Of a stretch of 64,000 nt of DNA, positions 27,713-35,241 are shown piece by piece (positions within the stretch are counted from its first letter, which is position 1; every line of letters starts with the position of its first letter). Made by a program: the position numbers and the translations under genes. Under the pieces are notes generated by a model. The model saw only the letters and a program-made list of their open reading frames with translations, was not told the DNA's origin and made no database searches. Source of the DNA: Algoriphagus sp. PAP.12 (GTDB lineage: Bacteria > Bacteroidota > Bacteroidia > Cytophagales > Cyclobacteriaceae); contig NZ_JAPPSQ010000006.1 in assembly GCF_026652115.1 (NCBI RefSeq), positions 1 through 64,000 of the forward strand, read 5' to 3'.

Positions 27713-28739
27713 TTTAAGTCGAATGGATGAGGTCTTGCAAACCGACTTGAAAGACAAGTTTGCAAAGGTTTTGCTAGAAGGTAGATTTTCCTTTGGGGAA
27801 GAGGTCTGGACTTTTGAAAAAAGAGTGGGAGATAAGCTAAAAAGTCCCCATGCCGTTTCTTGTGCCAATGGGACCGATGCTGGTGATGAAGTAATCGTTC
27901 CTGCCATGACTTGGGTGAGTACAGCTGAAGTAGTTTTGATGGTTGGGGCAAACCTATTTTTTGGGATACAGATGCATGTGGTCTGCTGAAATCAGATTGG
28001 GAAAAAGCGATAGCCCCCAAAAACCAAGGCAGTGATTCCTGTTCATTTGTATGGGAAAATGATTCCTATGTCTGAATTGATGACTCAGGCCAAAAAGGCT
28101 AATATTTCTGTCATTGAAGATGCAGCACAGGCTTTTGGAACCTTTCAGGATGGAAAAGCCGCCGGTACTTGGGGAGATGTGGGTTGTTTGAGTTTTTACC
28201 CAACCAAAAACTTGGGAGCCCTGGGAGAAGGCGGGATGTGTTTGACAAACCAAAAAGCTCTTGCTGAAAAAATCAGGCTCCTTTCCAATCATGGTCAAGC
28301 CCAACGTGATGAACATACTTTGGTGGGAAGAAATAGTCGGATCGATACGCTACAGGCTGCTTTTTTTAATGTATTGCTGGATAGATTTGATAAGTTTCAA
28401 GAGAAAAGAAAGAAGCTGGCTGGAATCTATTGGCAGGAGCTGGTTGGAATAAAAGAATTGACTTTGCCTCCAGCAGCAGAAGATTCCAATCTTCATTTTT
28501 TTGTGATCTAAACCGAAAAGCGGGATTTATTAAAAGAATTCCTTCAAAGCAATGGTGTTGGAACAGCCATTCATTATCCCACTATTGTTCCTGATATTCA
28601 AGTTTACAAACAGGAAGGTGATTTTGCCAAAGCCAGAAAACTCAGTCAAAATGGACTTTCTCTACCTTTGAACCCTTGGCTGGAGGAGAAGGAAGTGATG
28701 GAGGTTTGTGGGTTGGTGAGGGAGTTTTTTAATGGGTGA
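27693..28739 (+). pseudogene. DegT/DnrJ/EryC1/StrS aminotransferase, disrupted by frameshifts, an in-frame gap and a stop
   Basis: The frames from the ATG at 27693 to the TGA at 28737-28739 together spell one nucleotide-sugar aminotransferase of the PLP-dependent DegT family. The start MKIPFLDLSRMDEVLQTDLK and the PLP-lysine region YPTKNLGALGEGGM are normal. Four lesions are seen. (1) About 12 residues are missing between NGTDA and GDEVIVPAMTW near 27880. (2) The frame is lost near 27950-27953, where one A seems missing before CCTATTTTTTGG. (3) The frame is restored near 28019-28023, where an A5 run has one A too many. (4) TAA replaces an expected Lys codon at 28509-28511, after which the frame continues to a normal C-terminus (PLNPWLEEKEVMEVCGLV). 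Lesions 2 and 3 are homopolymer changes and could be sequencing errors; 1 and 4 are harder to explain that way. It would have supplied an amino sugar for the overlapping glycosyltransferase pathway. Confidence 0.85.
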
Positions 28740-28744
28740 GCTAA

Positions 28745-28793
28745 CAAAAAAAATCAGCACCTACCAAAACCTCTTAAATTTTGATAGATGCTG
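28745..28793 (-). terminator. Terminator of the VOC / small lipoprotein unit
   Basis: On the minus strand a long stem, CAGCATCTATCAAAA pairing with TTTTGGTAGGTGCTG (two or so G-U pairs), is followed by a run of eight T. It lies just past the stop of the small lipoprotein gene. The plus-strand side lacks a T run, so it serves the minus strand only. Confidence 0.85.
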
Positions 28794-28822
28794 AATTTGA
28801 AATTCAATTTAGAATCGAAGAT

Positions 28823-28999
28823 TTACCAACGGTATCCACCTCCATACATGCCCACATTGATGGATGGACTAACGCTCATACCATAAGGTCCTCCATGGAA
28901 ATTCAATCCCACTCCTCCGGTCATATGCACATTAGAACATGCTGGAAGAATCATGGATACGGCTACTATGGCTACAAAAGTTATAAGTTTCTTTTTCAT
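28823..28999 (-). CDS. Small Gly-rich lipoprotein, 58 residues
   Basis: The frame runs from the ATG at 28999 to a TAA at 28823-28825 and encodes 58 residues. A lipoprotein signal (MKKKLITFVAIVAVSMILPACSN, Cys21) precedes a 37-residue mature part rich in Gly, Met, Ser and Tyr (HMTGGVGLNFHGGPYGMSV and NVGMYGGGYRW). The 10-bp gap to the VOC lipoprotein gene upstream and the strong terminator downstream support it as a real, co-transcribed gene. The mature part shows a glycine/aromatic alternation like short beta-strands or a surface-exposed structural peptide. I do not recognise the family. A plus-strand frame of about 100 codons across the same DNA has no signal or motif and is taken as a shadow. 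Confidence 0.75.
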   Translation of the reverse strand: MKKKLITFVAIVAVSMILPACSNVHMTGGVGLNFHGGPYGMSVSPSINVGMYGGGYRW

Positions 29000-29009
29000 G
29001 ATTTCGGAA

Positions 29010-29852
29010 TTAAGGATTGTAAACTTGAATGGCTAATGGGGCTCCTGTTGGGTCTAAAATCACCGCAACAGAACCATTTCGGATAGAAGCATTCGGTTCG
29101 ATCAAAACCTTTGCACCAGCAGTTTTGGCCTTGGCCAAAGTCGCATTCACATCAGCTACTCGGATATAGGGAAGCCAATGGCTCCGTACCGCTGTGGAAG
29201 GATTTTGGAGCATTCCGGCACAGTTCATATCACCCATTTTGAATACCGTGTAATCGATGGTTCCTTGTTGCATTTCGCTAGTTTCATAACCAATCACAGA
29301 TTTATAAAAACCTTGAGATTGCGTAGGATCATTGGACCAAAGTTCCAACCCTAAGAATTGATTTGTCGGAGCCACTTTTACATCCGGATCTCCATTTGCC
29401 AATTTGATCAAAGAAAAATGAGCACCCTGAGGATCTTGGACAAAGGAAATTGTTCCCTGATTTTCGATTTGATCTGGTTTTCTCATGATTCTGGCTCCCT
29501 GGCTTTTTGCTGCATCGGTAGCTTCGGCGACATCAGGTACAGAAATAGCCCCAATCCATTCACCGGAATTATTGTCACTATCATAAAGTGCCATCAAAGC
29601 CACTGGTTGATCTCCATCACGGAAAACCCAGATTTTCTTTTTGTCATCTCCATACGGGACGGTATTCCAACCAAAAACTGTCTCATAAAAAGTCTTAGAA
29701 GCTTCGGGGTTTGGAGAAGCCAAATTATACCAAACGACTCTTCCTGGGTGATAACCTGCGTCACCTACTTCTGTCAAAATTGGAGGAGCTGCTCCCGGAG
29801 TACAAGAAGCCAATAGGCCTAGAAAGGCCAAAAGGGAAAAAAGCTTTTTCAT
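29010..29852 (-). CDS. VOC-family (glyoxalase/bleomycin-resistance-like) lipoprotein with two VOC domains
   Basis: 280 residues. A lipoprotein signal (MKKLFSLLAFLGLLASCTPG) precedes two VOC domains, about residues 38-155 (GRVVWYNLASPNPEASKTFYETVFGW) and 165-280 (NQFLGLELWSNDPTQSQGFYKSVIGY). These folds bind a metal and act on small molecules, but the group with this layout has no firm substrate. The lipoprotein export signal is unusual for a VOC protein and suggests periplasmic or surface location. It is followed after 10 bp by the small Gly-rich lipoprotein gene and a shared terminator. Confidence 0.88.
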   Translation of the reverse strand: MKKLFSLLAFLGLLASCTPGAAPPILTEVGDAGYHPGRVVWYNLASPNPEASKTFYETVFGWNTVPYGDDKKKIWVFRDGDQPVALMALYDSDNNSGEWIGAISVPDVAEATDAAKSQGARIMRKPDQIENQGTISFVQDPQGAHFSLIKLANGDPDVKVAPTNQFLGLELWSNDPTQSQGFYKSVIGYETSEMQQGTIDYTVFKMGDMNCAGMLQNPSTAVRSHWLPYIRVADVNATLAKAKTAGAKVLIEPNASIRNGSVAVILDPTGAPLAIQVYNP

Positions 29853-29991
29853 AAAGTTGAAGATTAGTTAGAATTAAGTTAAGTATGCAATACCTGAAAA
29901 CCAATTTATTAACCGGGATTAATTTAAAATCAAATTGCTCATTTTTTATCAATGGAGTCACTTAGAATTGATTCTATTTGTATTTTCCGCA

Positions 29992-31125
29992 ATGGCTTTT
30001 CTTGAAAATCCCCTGTTTGTAGCAGGGATGCTTTGTTTGACAGTATTCGTGGCTACATGGTTGACTCGATTCACTTGGGGAAAAACCATTGGAACTCCCA
30101 TTTTTTCTATACTAATCTGCGCGCTGATTTCCAATTTGGGGATCATTCCCAGTGCAATGGACGGGAATGTGGTCTACGATGGAGTGTTTCTATATCTAGC
30201 ACCATTGGGGATTTTTATAGCCTTATTGGAAGTGGATTTGAAAAGTCTCAAAAAAGCAGGAGGGCCCATTTTATTGATGTTTGGGCTAGGAACAATCGGA
30301 ACGCTGATTGGTGTTTTTGCCTCTTGGTTTTTGGTCAGGCCTGCAGTTGAAATCGGAGATATGGCTTCCGCGGTTGCCGGTATGTTTGCAGGAACTTATA
30401 TAGGAGGAAGTATCAATTTCAATGCGATAGCTCTCAGTTATGGAGTGAACGAAAATGGAGTTTTGTTTGCTGCTACTACTGTGGTGGATAACCTTATCGG
30501 AACACCTTGGATTGTGATTTCATTGATTTTACCCCGATACCTTCAGAAATTATATCCAAGGAAAAAGTTGATTGCAAAACCCGAACAAGAAAAGGCTTCC
30601 CACTCGGAGGAGGTTTCTATTGGATCCTTGGGAGCAATTTTAGCCTTGGGGTTTTTGGCTATGATTATTAGCCAAGGAGTCTCATTGGTGTTTCCACATA
30701 TTCCAGAAATTATCACCTTGACCACAATTGCATTGATTTTGGCCCAGTTTCCGATTATTCAAAAATTGAAAGGCAAGCAAACGATAGGTTTCTTTTTCAT
30801 TCTTTTGTTTTTGGCAGTGATCGGTACCCTCTGTGATGTTGGGGCAATTTCGGGAATAGGAAGTTTGGCTGGTACTTTAATTCTATTCGTGTTTCTAATG
30901 GTCCTGATCCATGGGATTTTCATTTTTGGAATAGGAGGACTGATTAAAATGGATTGGGATGTAGTATCAGTTGCTTCTTTGGCAAATGTGGGAGGAAATA
31001 CCACCGCCTTGGCAGCAGCCGAAAGTTTGGAAAGGCCTGATTTGTTGATTCCAGGAGTTTTGGTTGGAAGCCTTGGGAATGCTTTGGGGACCTATTTGGG
31101 ATTTATGGTAGTGGGGATGCTTTGA
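29992..31125 (+). CDS. DUF819 family integral membrane protein
   Basis: 377 residues from the ATG at 29992 (MAFLENPLFVAGMLCLTVF). An in-frame TTG at 29935 would add 19 residues and is less likely. About 10-11 membrane segments are visible, with the conserved GTYIGGSINFNAIALSYGV near residue 138 and a symmetric second half with SVASLANVGGNTTALAAAE near 330. DUF819 proteins resemble secondary transporters with an inverted repeat; the substrate is unknown, and other names used are YjcL-like. It stands alone between the VOC unit and the Ogt gene. Confidence 0.82.
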   Translation: MAFLENPLFVAGMLCLTVFVATWLTRFTWGKTIGTPIFSILICALISNLGIIPSAMDGNVVYDGVFLYLAPLGIFIALLEVDLKSLKKAGGPILLMFGLGTIGTLIGVFASWFLVRPAVEIGDMASAVAGMFAGTYIGGSINFNAIALSYGVNENGVLFAATTVVDNLIGTPWIVISLILPRYLQKLYPRKKLIAKPEQEKASHSEEVSIGSLGAILALGFLAMIISQGVSLVFPHIPEIITLTTIALILAQFPIIQKLKGKQTIGFFFILLFLAVIGTLCDVGAISGIGSLAGTLILFVFLMVLIHGIFIFGIGGLIKMDWDVVSVASLANVGGNTTALAAAESLERPDLLIPGVLVGSLGNALGTYLGFMVVGML

Positions 31126-31417
31126 GGAATTTAAAAATTGGAAAATTAGAAAATTGAAAAATTATAACTTCGCTCCTGTTTGTGACTGGCTTCGGTAAGA
31201 AGGTCTCCACGAACAAGAAATATTTTGGACTTTTTAATATTGTCATTTCTTTTTCAGGAGCAATCGAAATTGCTTCAAAAACTATTTGAGAGACCACTAG
31301 TGAAGTCACTCATGGAGGCCTATGAATAGGAGACTTTCCGAACCTAAATCTGAGAAAATCTGTGATTTTTTCTGTGGATATCTGTGGGAAAATGAAGAGG
31401 CTTGAGAGATTGAAATC
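31126..31417. other. Gene-free stretch with low-complexity AT repeat and repeat-like tail
   Basis: No supportable gene. From about 31128 to 31165 there is a degenerate repeat of AAAATTG / GAAAATT units. A small palindrome, AGCAAT-CGAA-ATTGCT, lies at 31259-31274. A stretch near 31345-31390 has three spaced copies of TCTGTG (ATCTGTGATTT, TTCTGTGGAT, ATCTGTGGGA). Short frames on both strands across the region have no motifs. Confidence 0.5.
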
Positions 31418-31957
31418 TCAAAACAAACTCGTTTGTCCTTTTGGCTGCATGGCCTTGGCATTCTCCAGTTTGAGCAACTTTTTCTTGGCATCTAAGCCTC
31501 CGGCATAGCCAACCAAACTTCCGTCCGAACCAATAATTCGATGACAAGGAATCAATATAGAAATGGCATTGGCGCCATTTGCTGAAGCTACTGCACGGAT
31601 GGCATCAGGGTTTCCCAAGTCCTGGGACAATTGCAAATAACTTCGGGTTTCTCCAAATGGAATCTGAATCAAGGCTTTCCAAACTCCTTGTTGGAATTCA
31701 GAGCCTACCATCATTAAAGGGATATCAAATTCTTTTCTTTTTCCATCCAAATAATCCTGAATCTGTAATTTGGCTACTTCCATCAATGGATGATTCCCGA
31801 CTTGAAATTCAGCATTTAAGCCTTTTTTGATCCGATCGTCGACAGCAGATCTCATCTTTCTATACTTCCAATCGCAAAGACAAAGTTGATCCTCAAATAC
31901 ACCCAAAGTCAGTTCCCCAACCGCTGTTTTGAAGTCTTGGATTAGAATGGTATTCAT
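31418..31957 (-). CDS. ogt: Methylated-DNA--[protein]-cysteine S-methyltransferase
   Basis: 179 residues. This suicide repair protein transfers the O6-alkyl group from guanine to its own cysteine. The active site is IPCHRIIGSDGSLVGYAGG with acceptor C138; the preceding helix-turn-helix (GETRSYLQLSQDLGNPDAIRAVASANGAN) inserts into the minor groove. The N-terminal half is the usual degenerate RNase H-like domain. Length matches Ogt/MGMT without an AdaA part. It is a stand-alone gene. Confidence 0.95.
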   Translation of the reverse strand: MNTILIQDFKTAVGELTLGVFEDQLCLCDWKYRKMRSAVDDRIKKGLNAEFQVGNHPLMEVAKLQIQDYLDGKRKEFDIPLMMVGSEFQQGVWKALIQIPFGETRSYLQLSQDLGNPDAIRAVASANGANAISILIPCHRIIGSDGSLVGYAGGLDAKKKLLKLENAKAMQPKGQTSLF

Positions 31958-32035
31958 TTTTCTCTGGATTAGTAAAAGCTGAAAATGCAGCTTTTCGGGC
32001 GTAGGATCAAACTTTTCTCACCAACTGTCACAAAA

Positions 32036-32905
32036 TCAATCGAAGGGTTCGATGTGGATCAAAATGTGACCCAGTTGAGGAATTTCTTTTTTGAGTTTGT
32101 CCTTCAGTCTGTGGGAAATTTCATGCCCCTCTCGAACTGTTAATTCGCCGATGACATGCGCATGCAGATCCACATGATATTTCATTCCTGCTTTTCTGAT
32201 AAACAGCTTTTCTGTGTCTTTTACTCCCTTGACCTGAATGGCAATATCTCGGATTTCTTGAGCCAAATCCTCATGATTATCCTCATCCATCACCTCACTT
32301 AGCGCTGGTCTGAAGATTTTATAACAATTGTATAAAATAAAAGCTACCGCAAGCAATGCCGCATAATCGTCTGCCACTTCATAACCTTCTCCTCCCCAGA
32401 TAGCGATTACAATTCCGATAAAAGCAGCGACAGAAGTAATGGCGTCGCTCCGGTGGTGCCAAGCTTCGGCTTTGAGGGCAGAGCTTTTTAGCTTTTTACT
32501 GCGACTCATCACCAACTGAAAGGAAACTTCTTTCCAAAGTATGATCGCCGCCAGGACCAATAAAGTCCAAGGTTCAGGGCCCTGGTGAGGAATTCGAATA
32601 TGTTGTACTGCTTGATAGGCGATGACGGTGGCAGAAAAAATCAGAAACCCGACGATCAGAAAGGTGACGAGGGGCTCGGCTTTTCCATGCCCATAAGGGT
32701 GATTGTCATCGGCAGGTCGAGCGGCATACCTCAATCCCAACAAAACCAAAATACTTGCAAATACATCTACTACAGACTCAATTGCATCAGCAATCAGAGC
32801 AAATGAATTTCCCAAAAAACCACTCAGGAATTTGATCAATGCCAAGGCTACATTTCCCAGCATGCTGAAGATTACTGTTCGTATGGCTAATTGGGATCGT
32901 GGCAT
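32036..32905 (-). CDS. Cation diffusion facilitator family transporter
   Basis: 289 residues with about six membrane helices and a C-terminal cytoplasmic domain. Metal-site motifs are ALIADAIESVVDVFAS in helix 2 (D-x3-D-type, with E at the middle position) and AWHHRSDAITSVAAF in helix 5 (H-x3-D). The C-terminal ferredoxin-like domain (VKDTEKLFIRKAGMKYHVDLHAHV) carries further His residues. The proton-driven pump exports divalent ions such as Zn2+, Fe2+ or Mn2+; the HHRSD site resembles Zn/Fe-type members, so FieF/ZitB-like is likely. It starts 74 bp before the permease stop and has no regulator nearby. Confidence 0.9.
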   Translation of the reverse strand: MPRSQLAIRTVIFSMLGNVALALIKFLSGFLGNSFALIADAIESVVDVFASILVLLGLRYAARPADDNHPYGHGKAEPLVTFLIVGFLIFSATVIAYQAVQHIRIPHQGPEPWTLLVLAAIILWKEVSFQLVMSRSKKLKSSALKAEAWHHRSDAITSVAAFIGIVIAIWGGEGYEVADDYAALLAVAFILYNCYKIFRPALSEVMDEDNHEDLAQEIRDIAIQVKGVKDTEKLFIRKAGMKYHVDLHAHVIGELTVREGHEISHRLKDKLKKEIPQLGHILIHIEPFD

Positions 32906-32979
32906 TGCGCAAAATTACAAAAGACTCCTAGATTCAACGGTCTTTTACCTGATCCATTTTACCTCCCGTCGAAAAAGGA

Positions 32980-34278
32980 TTAGGCGCTTTTTGGGTTTTG
33001 TTTTTTTCCAAACCAATAGAGAATAGTTCCTATAGCAACAAAAAGTGTTGTCATCCAGACTGATGTCCAACTCACTTGAAGCATTAACCAAAGGCAGGAT
33101 AAAATTCCCAATGCTGGAATCAAATATCCCCCTCTTAAAATGAATCTTCCAGGTCCACGGAATTTAGGTCTGAGAACCGGAATAGCGGCACAACTCATTC
33201 CAAAAAGGAAAAGTCTCGCCAATACTGTCATGGCAGCCAAAAATATAAAGGAACCCATGGCTGAAAGAGCAAATGCAGCAACTCCAAAGAAAATCACTGA
33301 ATTGAATGGTGTCAGATACTTCGGATGAACCTTTCCAAACCAAGCTGGAAGGCTGTTTTCTAAAGAAAGAGCATAGGTCACACGTGTAGCAGAAAACATG
33401 CTCCCGATCAAGTTCGCGATCACAGATGTGGCCACACCCACCATTAAAATCCAAGCTCCACTTTCTCCAAAAAGAGCAGAAGAAGCATCTAAGAGAGGAG
33501 TGGTGGAATTTGCCAAATCCGGAACTGCGGCCTGAGAAACTAATTGAATCAACATATAGAGGACTGCTACCACAACTAGGCCTAATAAAAGTCCCATCGG
33601 CATGTCTCTCTCAGGTTTTTTAGCTTCCCCGGCAGGAACTACCGCTCCTTCAAAACCTACAAAGGCATAAATCAACAATAGGGCGGCTTTTCCCAAATCA
33701 GAAGTAGAAGGATGTGGCGTATTGAAATTGGGTAAGACTTGATCCCCCAGAATCACCATTCCACCAAATATCAACCCTAAAAGCACAGCAAATTTGATAA
33801 TAGTGAAAAGTGTCATGGATCGAATGGATTCCATAGAACCAATCATATTAACTAGACTCAAAGCTACACAAGTCAAGGCTATGGTGATCAGGCGACCCAT
33901 GCCTTCACCTGCCATCGGTAAAAAATAAACAATGCTGTCGGTTAGTAATACGGTGTTGGCAGCGAAAGAAATCAGTCTTGCCAGGTAGTAAAGCCAACCT
34001 CCCTGAAACCCGACAAATGGGCCAAAGGCAAGGGTTCCATAACGGATTGGTCCGCCAGTCCCCCGGAAATAGCTACCCAACTCAGCAAAACATAAGATTA
34101 CAGGCAAAATCAAAATGGCACAAAAGGCATACATTAAGACGCTATATTCTCCGGCAAGGGCGACGGCTCCACTGGGAAGTCCAAAAATTCCGGCACCGAT
34201 TAATCCGTTGACAACAAGCATCCAAATGCCCCAAAGGCCTAGATTTCTGGGTAATTTCTCCTGAGTTTCCTGAGACAC
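32980..34278 (-). CDS. APC-family amino acid permease
   Basis: 432 residues with 12 membrane helices. The N-terminal GLWGIWMLVVNGLIGAGIFGLPSGAVALAG contains the G-x-G-I-F unwound-helix motif of APC superfamily transporters, and FVGFEGAVVPAGEAKKPERDMPMG is the conserved helix 6/loop region. It imports or exchanges amino acids or polyamines; the substrate is not predictable. It is on the same strand as the CDF and phosphoesterase genes with 74-bp gaps on either side, and no terminator is seen between them. Confidence 0.9.
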   Translation of the reverse strand: MSQETQEKLPRNLGLWGIWMLVVNGLIGAGIFGLPSGAVALAGEYSVLMYAFCAILILPVILCFAELGSYFRGTGGPIRYGTLAFGPFVGFQGGWLYYLARLISFAANTVLLTDSIVYFLPMAGEGMGRLITIALTCVALSLVNMIGSMESIRSMTLFTIIKFAVLLGLIFGGMVILGDQVLPNFNTPHPSTSDLGKAALLLIYAFVGFEGAVVPAGEAKKPERDMPMGLLLGLVVVAVLYMLIQLVSQAAVPDLANSTTPLLDASSALFGESGAWILMVGVATSVIANLIGSMFSATRVTYALSLENSLPAWFGKVHPKYLTPFNSVIFFGVAAFALSAMGSFIFLAAMTVLARLFLFGMSCAAIPVLRPKFRGPGRFILRGGYLIPALGILSCLWLMLQVSWTSVWMTTLFVAIGTILYWFGKKQNPKSA

Positions 34279-34351
34279 AAAATTTGATTTGGGTGAAAAA
34301 CTATTCGGGGAATATAACCAGAAAGAGCTTAGAATTAAATCGAAATTTTAT

Positions 34352-35191
34352 TTAGGCTTGAGCCAAAGTGAAAACTGTAATCTCAGGACGAACATTTACC
34401 CGAAGCGGTACCAAATGGCCTAATGCCCGGTTGATGTAAAGTGTTCTGCCATCATCAAAATCTATTTTCCCCTGACTATATCTTCGATTTTTGACAGGTA
34501 AAATCGGGGCAGGCAAAAAGGGTGGTTTTACTTGACCTCCATGGGTATGTCCTGCTAGAATCCAACTATCAAACCCATTCCAAACTTCTAGATCACACAC
34601 ATCTGGATTATGACAAAGTGCGATGCTTGCCTCATCAGGATTCCAGGTTTCCATCACTTTTTTGGGATTGAAATTGGTGCCCCAAAGATCTTCAAGACCA
34701 TAGATCATCAAGCCTTCAGAGTTTTGTTTTTCATCCCTGAGAGTCTGAATCCCTGATTTTTCAAGAATGCTTTGAGTTTCATCTGCTACCTCAGGCATGG
34801 ACCAACCATGACCATAATCATGGTTTCCCATAGAAGCAAAAGTGCCTATTTTGCCTTTGGTCGCAGATTTCATGACTTTTGACAATTGTTCATATTGCTC
34901 GGAATCTTCAAAATGGGTGAAATCCCCGGTGTATACCACCCAGTCTGGGTCCAGCTCTTGTGCTTTGAAAAATGAATCCACTAGGTAATGATGGGAAAAT
35001 CGATTCCCGACATGGATGTCAGAAATCTGAACTAGTTTTTTACCAATTAATTCTTGGGGCAAATTTTTTATTGGCATTGGGAGCTTCACAAACTCTAACC
35101 AATAGGGCTCGATTTGCCAAGCATAAAGTCCTCCTAGAACTGCTGCGGAACCCAAGCCAATTCCCGCCTTTAAAAATGTTCTTCGTTTCAT
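34352..35191 (-). CDS. Metallophosphoesterase, YkuE-like, with possible Tat leader
   Basis: 279 residues. The N-terminus MKRRTFLKAGIGLGSAAVLGGLYAW has an RR-x-F-L-K Tat-type motif, so the protein may be exported folded. Calcineurin-like phosphoesterase motifs follow: VQISDIHVGNRFSHHY (D-x-H), VVYTGDFTHFED (GD), SMGNHDYGHGW (GNHD) and WILAGHTHGGQV (GHTHGG). The family hydrolyses phosphomono- or diesters with two metals. It is 50 bp downstream of the Ca2+-ATPase-like gene start-to-stop boundary, in the same orientation. Confidence 0.88.
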   Translation of the reverse strand: MKRRTFLKAGIGLGSAAVLGGLYAWQIEPYWLEFVKLPMPIKNLPQELIGKKLVQISDIHVGNRFSHHYLVDSFFKAQELDPDWVVYTGDFTHFEDSEQYEQLSKVMKSATKGKIGTFASMGNHDYGHGWSMPEVADETQSILEKSGIQTLRDEKQNSEGLMIYGLEDLWGTNFNPKKVMETWNPDEASIALCHNPDVCDLEVWNGFDSWILAGHTHGGQVKPPFLPAPILPVKNRRYSQGKIDFDDGRTLYINRALGHLVPLRVNVRPEITVFTLAQA

Positions 35192-35241
35192 GTTTATCTG
35201 TCAACCATAAAAATACCAAAGGGGTAGGGAGTCCTAATTTT

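Noticed and set aside
28781..29086. Plus-strand frame of 101 codons
   Set aside because: It is the complement of the Gly-rich lipoprotein and VOC gene, crosses the terminator and has no motif.
29935..29991. TTG start of the DUF819 protein
   Set aside because: An ATG at 29992 directly precedes the first membrane segment; the extension has no family support but cannot be wholly excluded.
31344..31547. Short minus-strand frames around the Ogt gene's 3' end
   Set aside because: Overlap ogt in other frames and lack any domain likeness.
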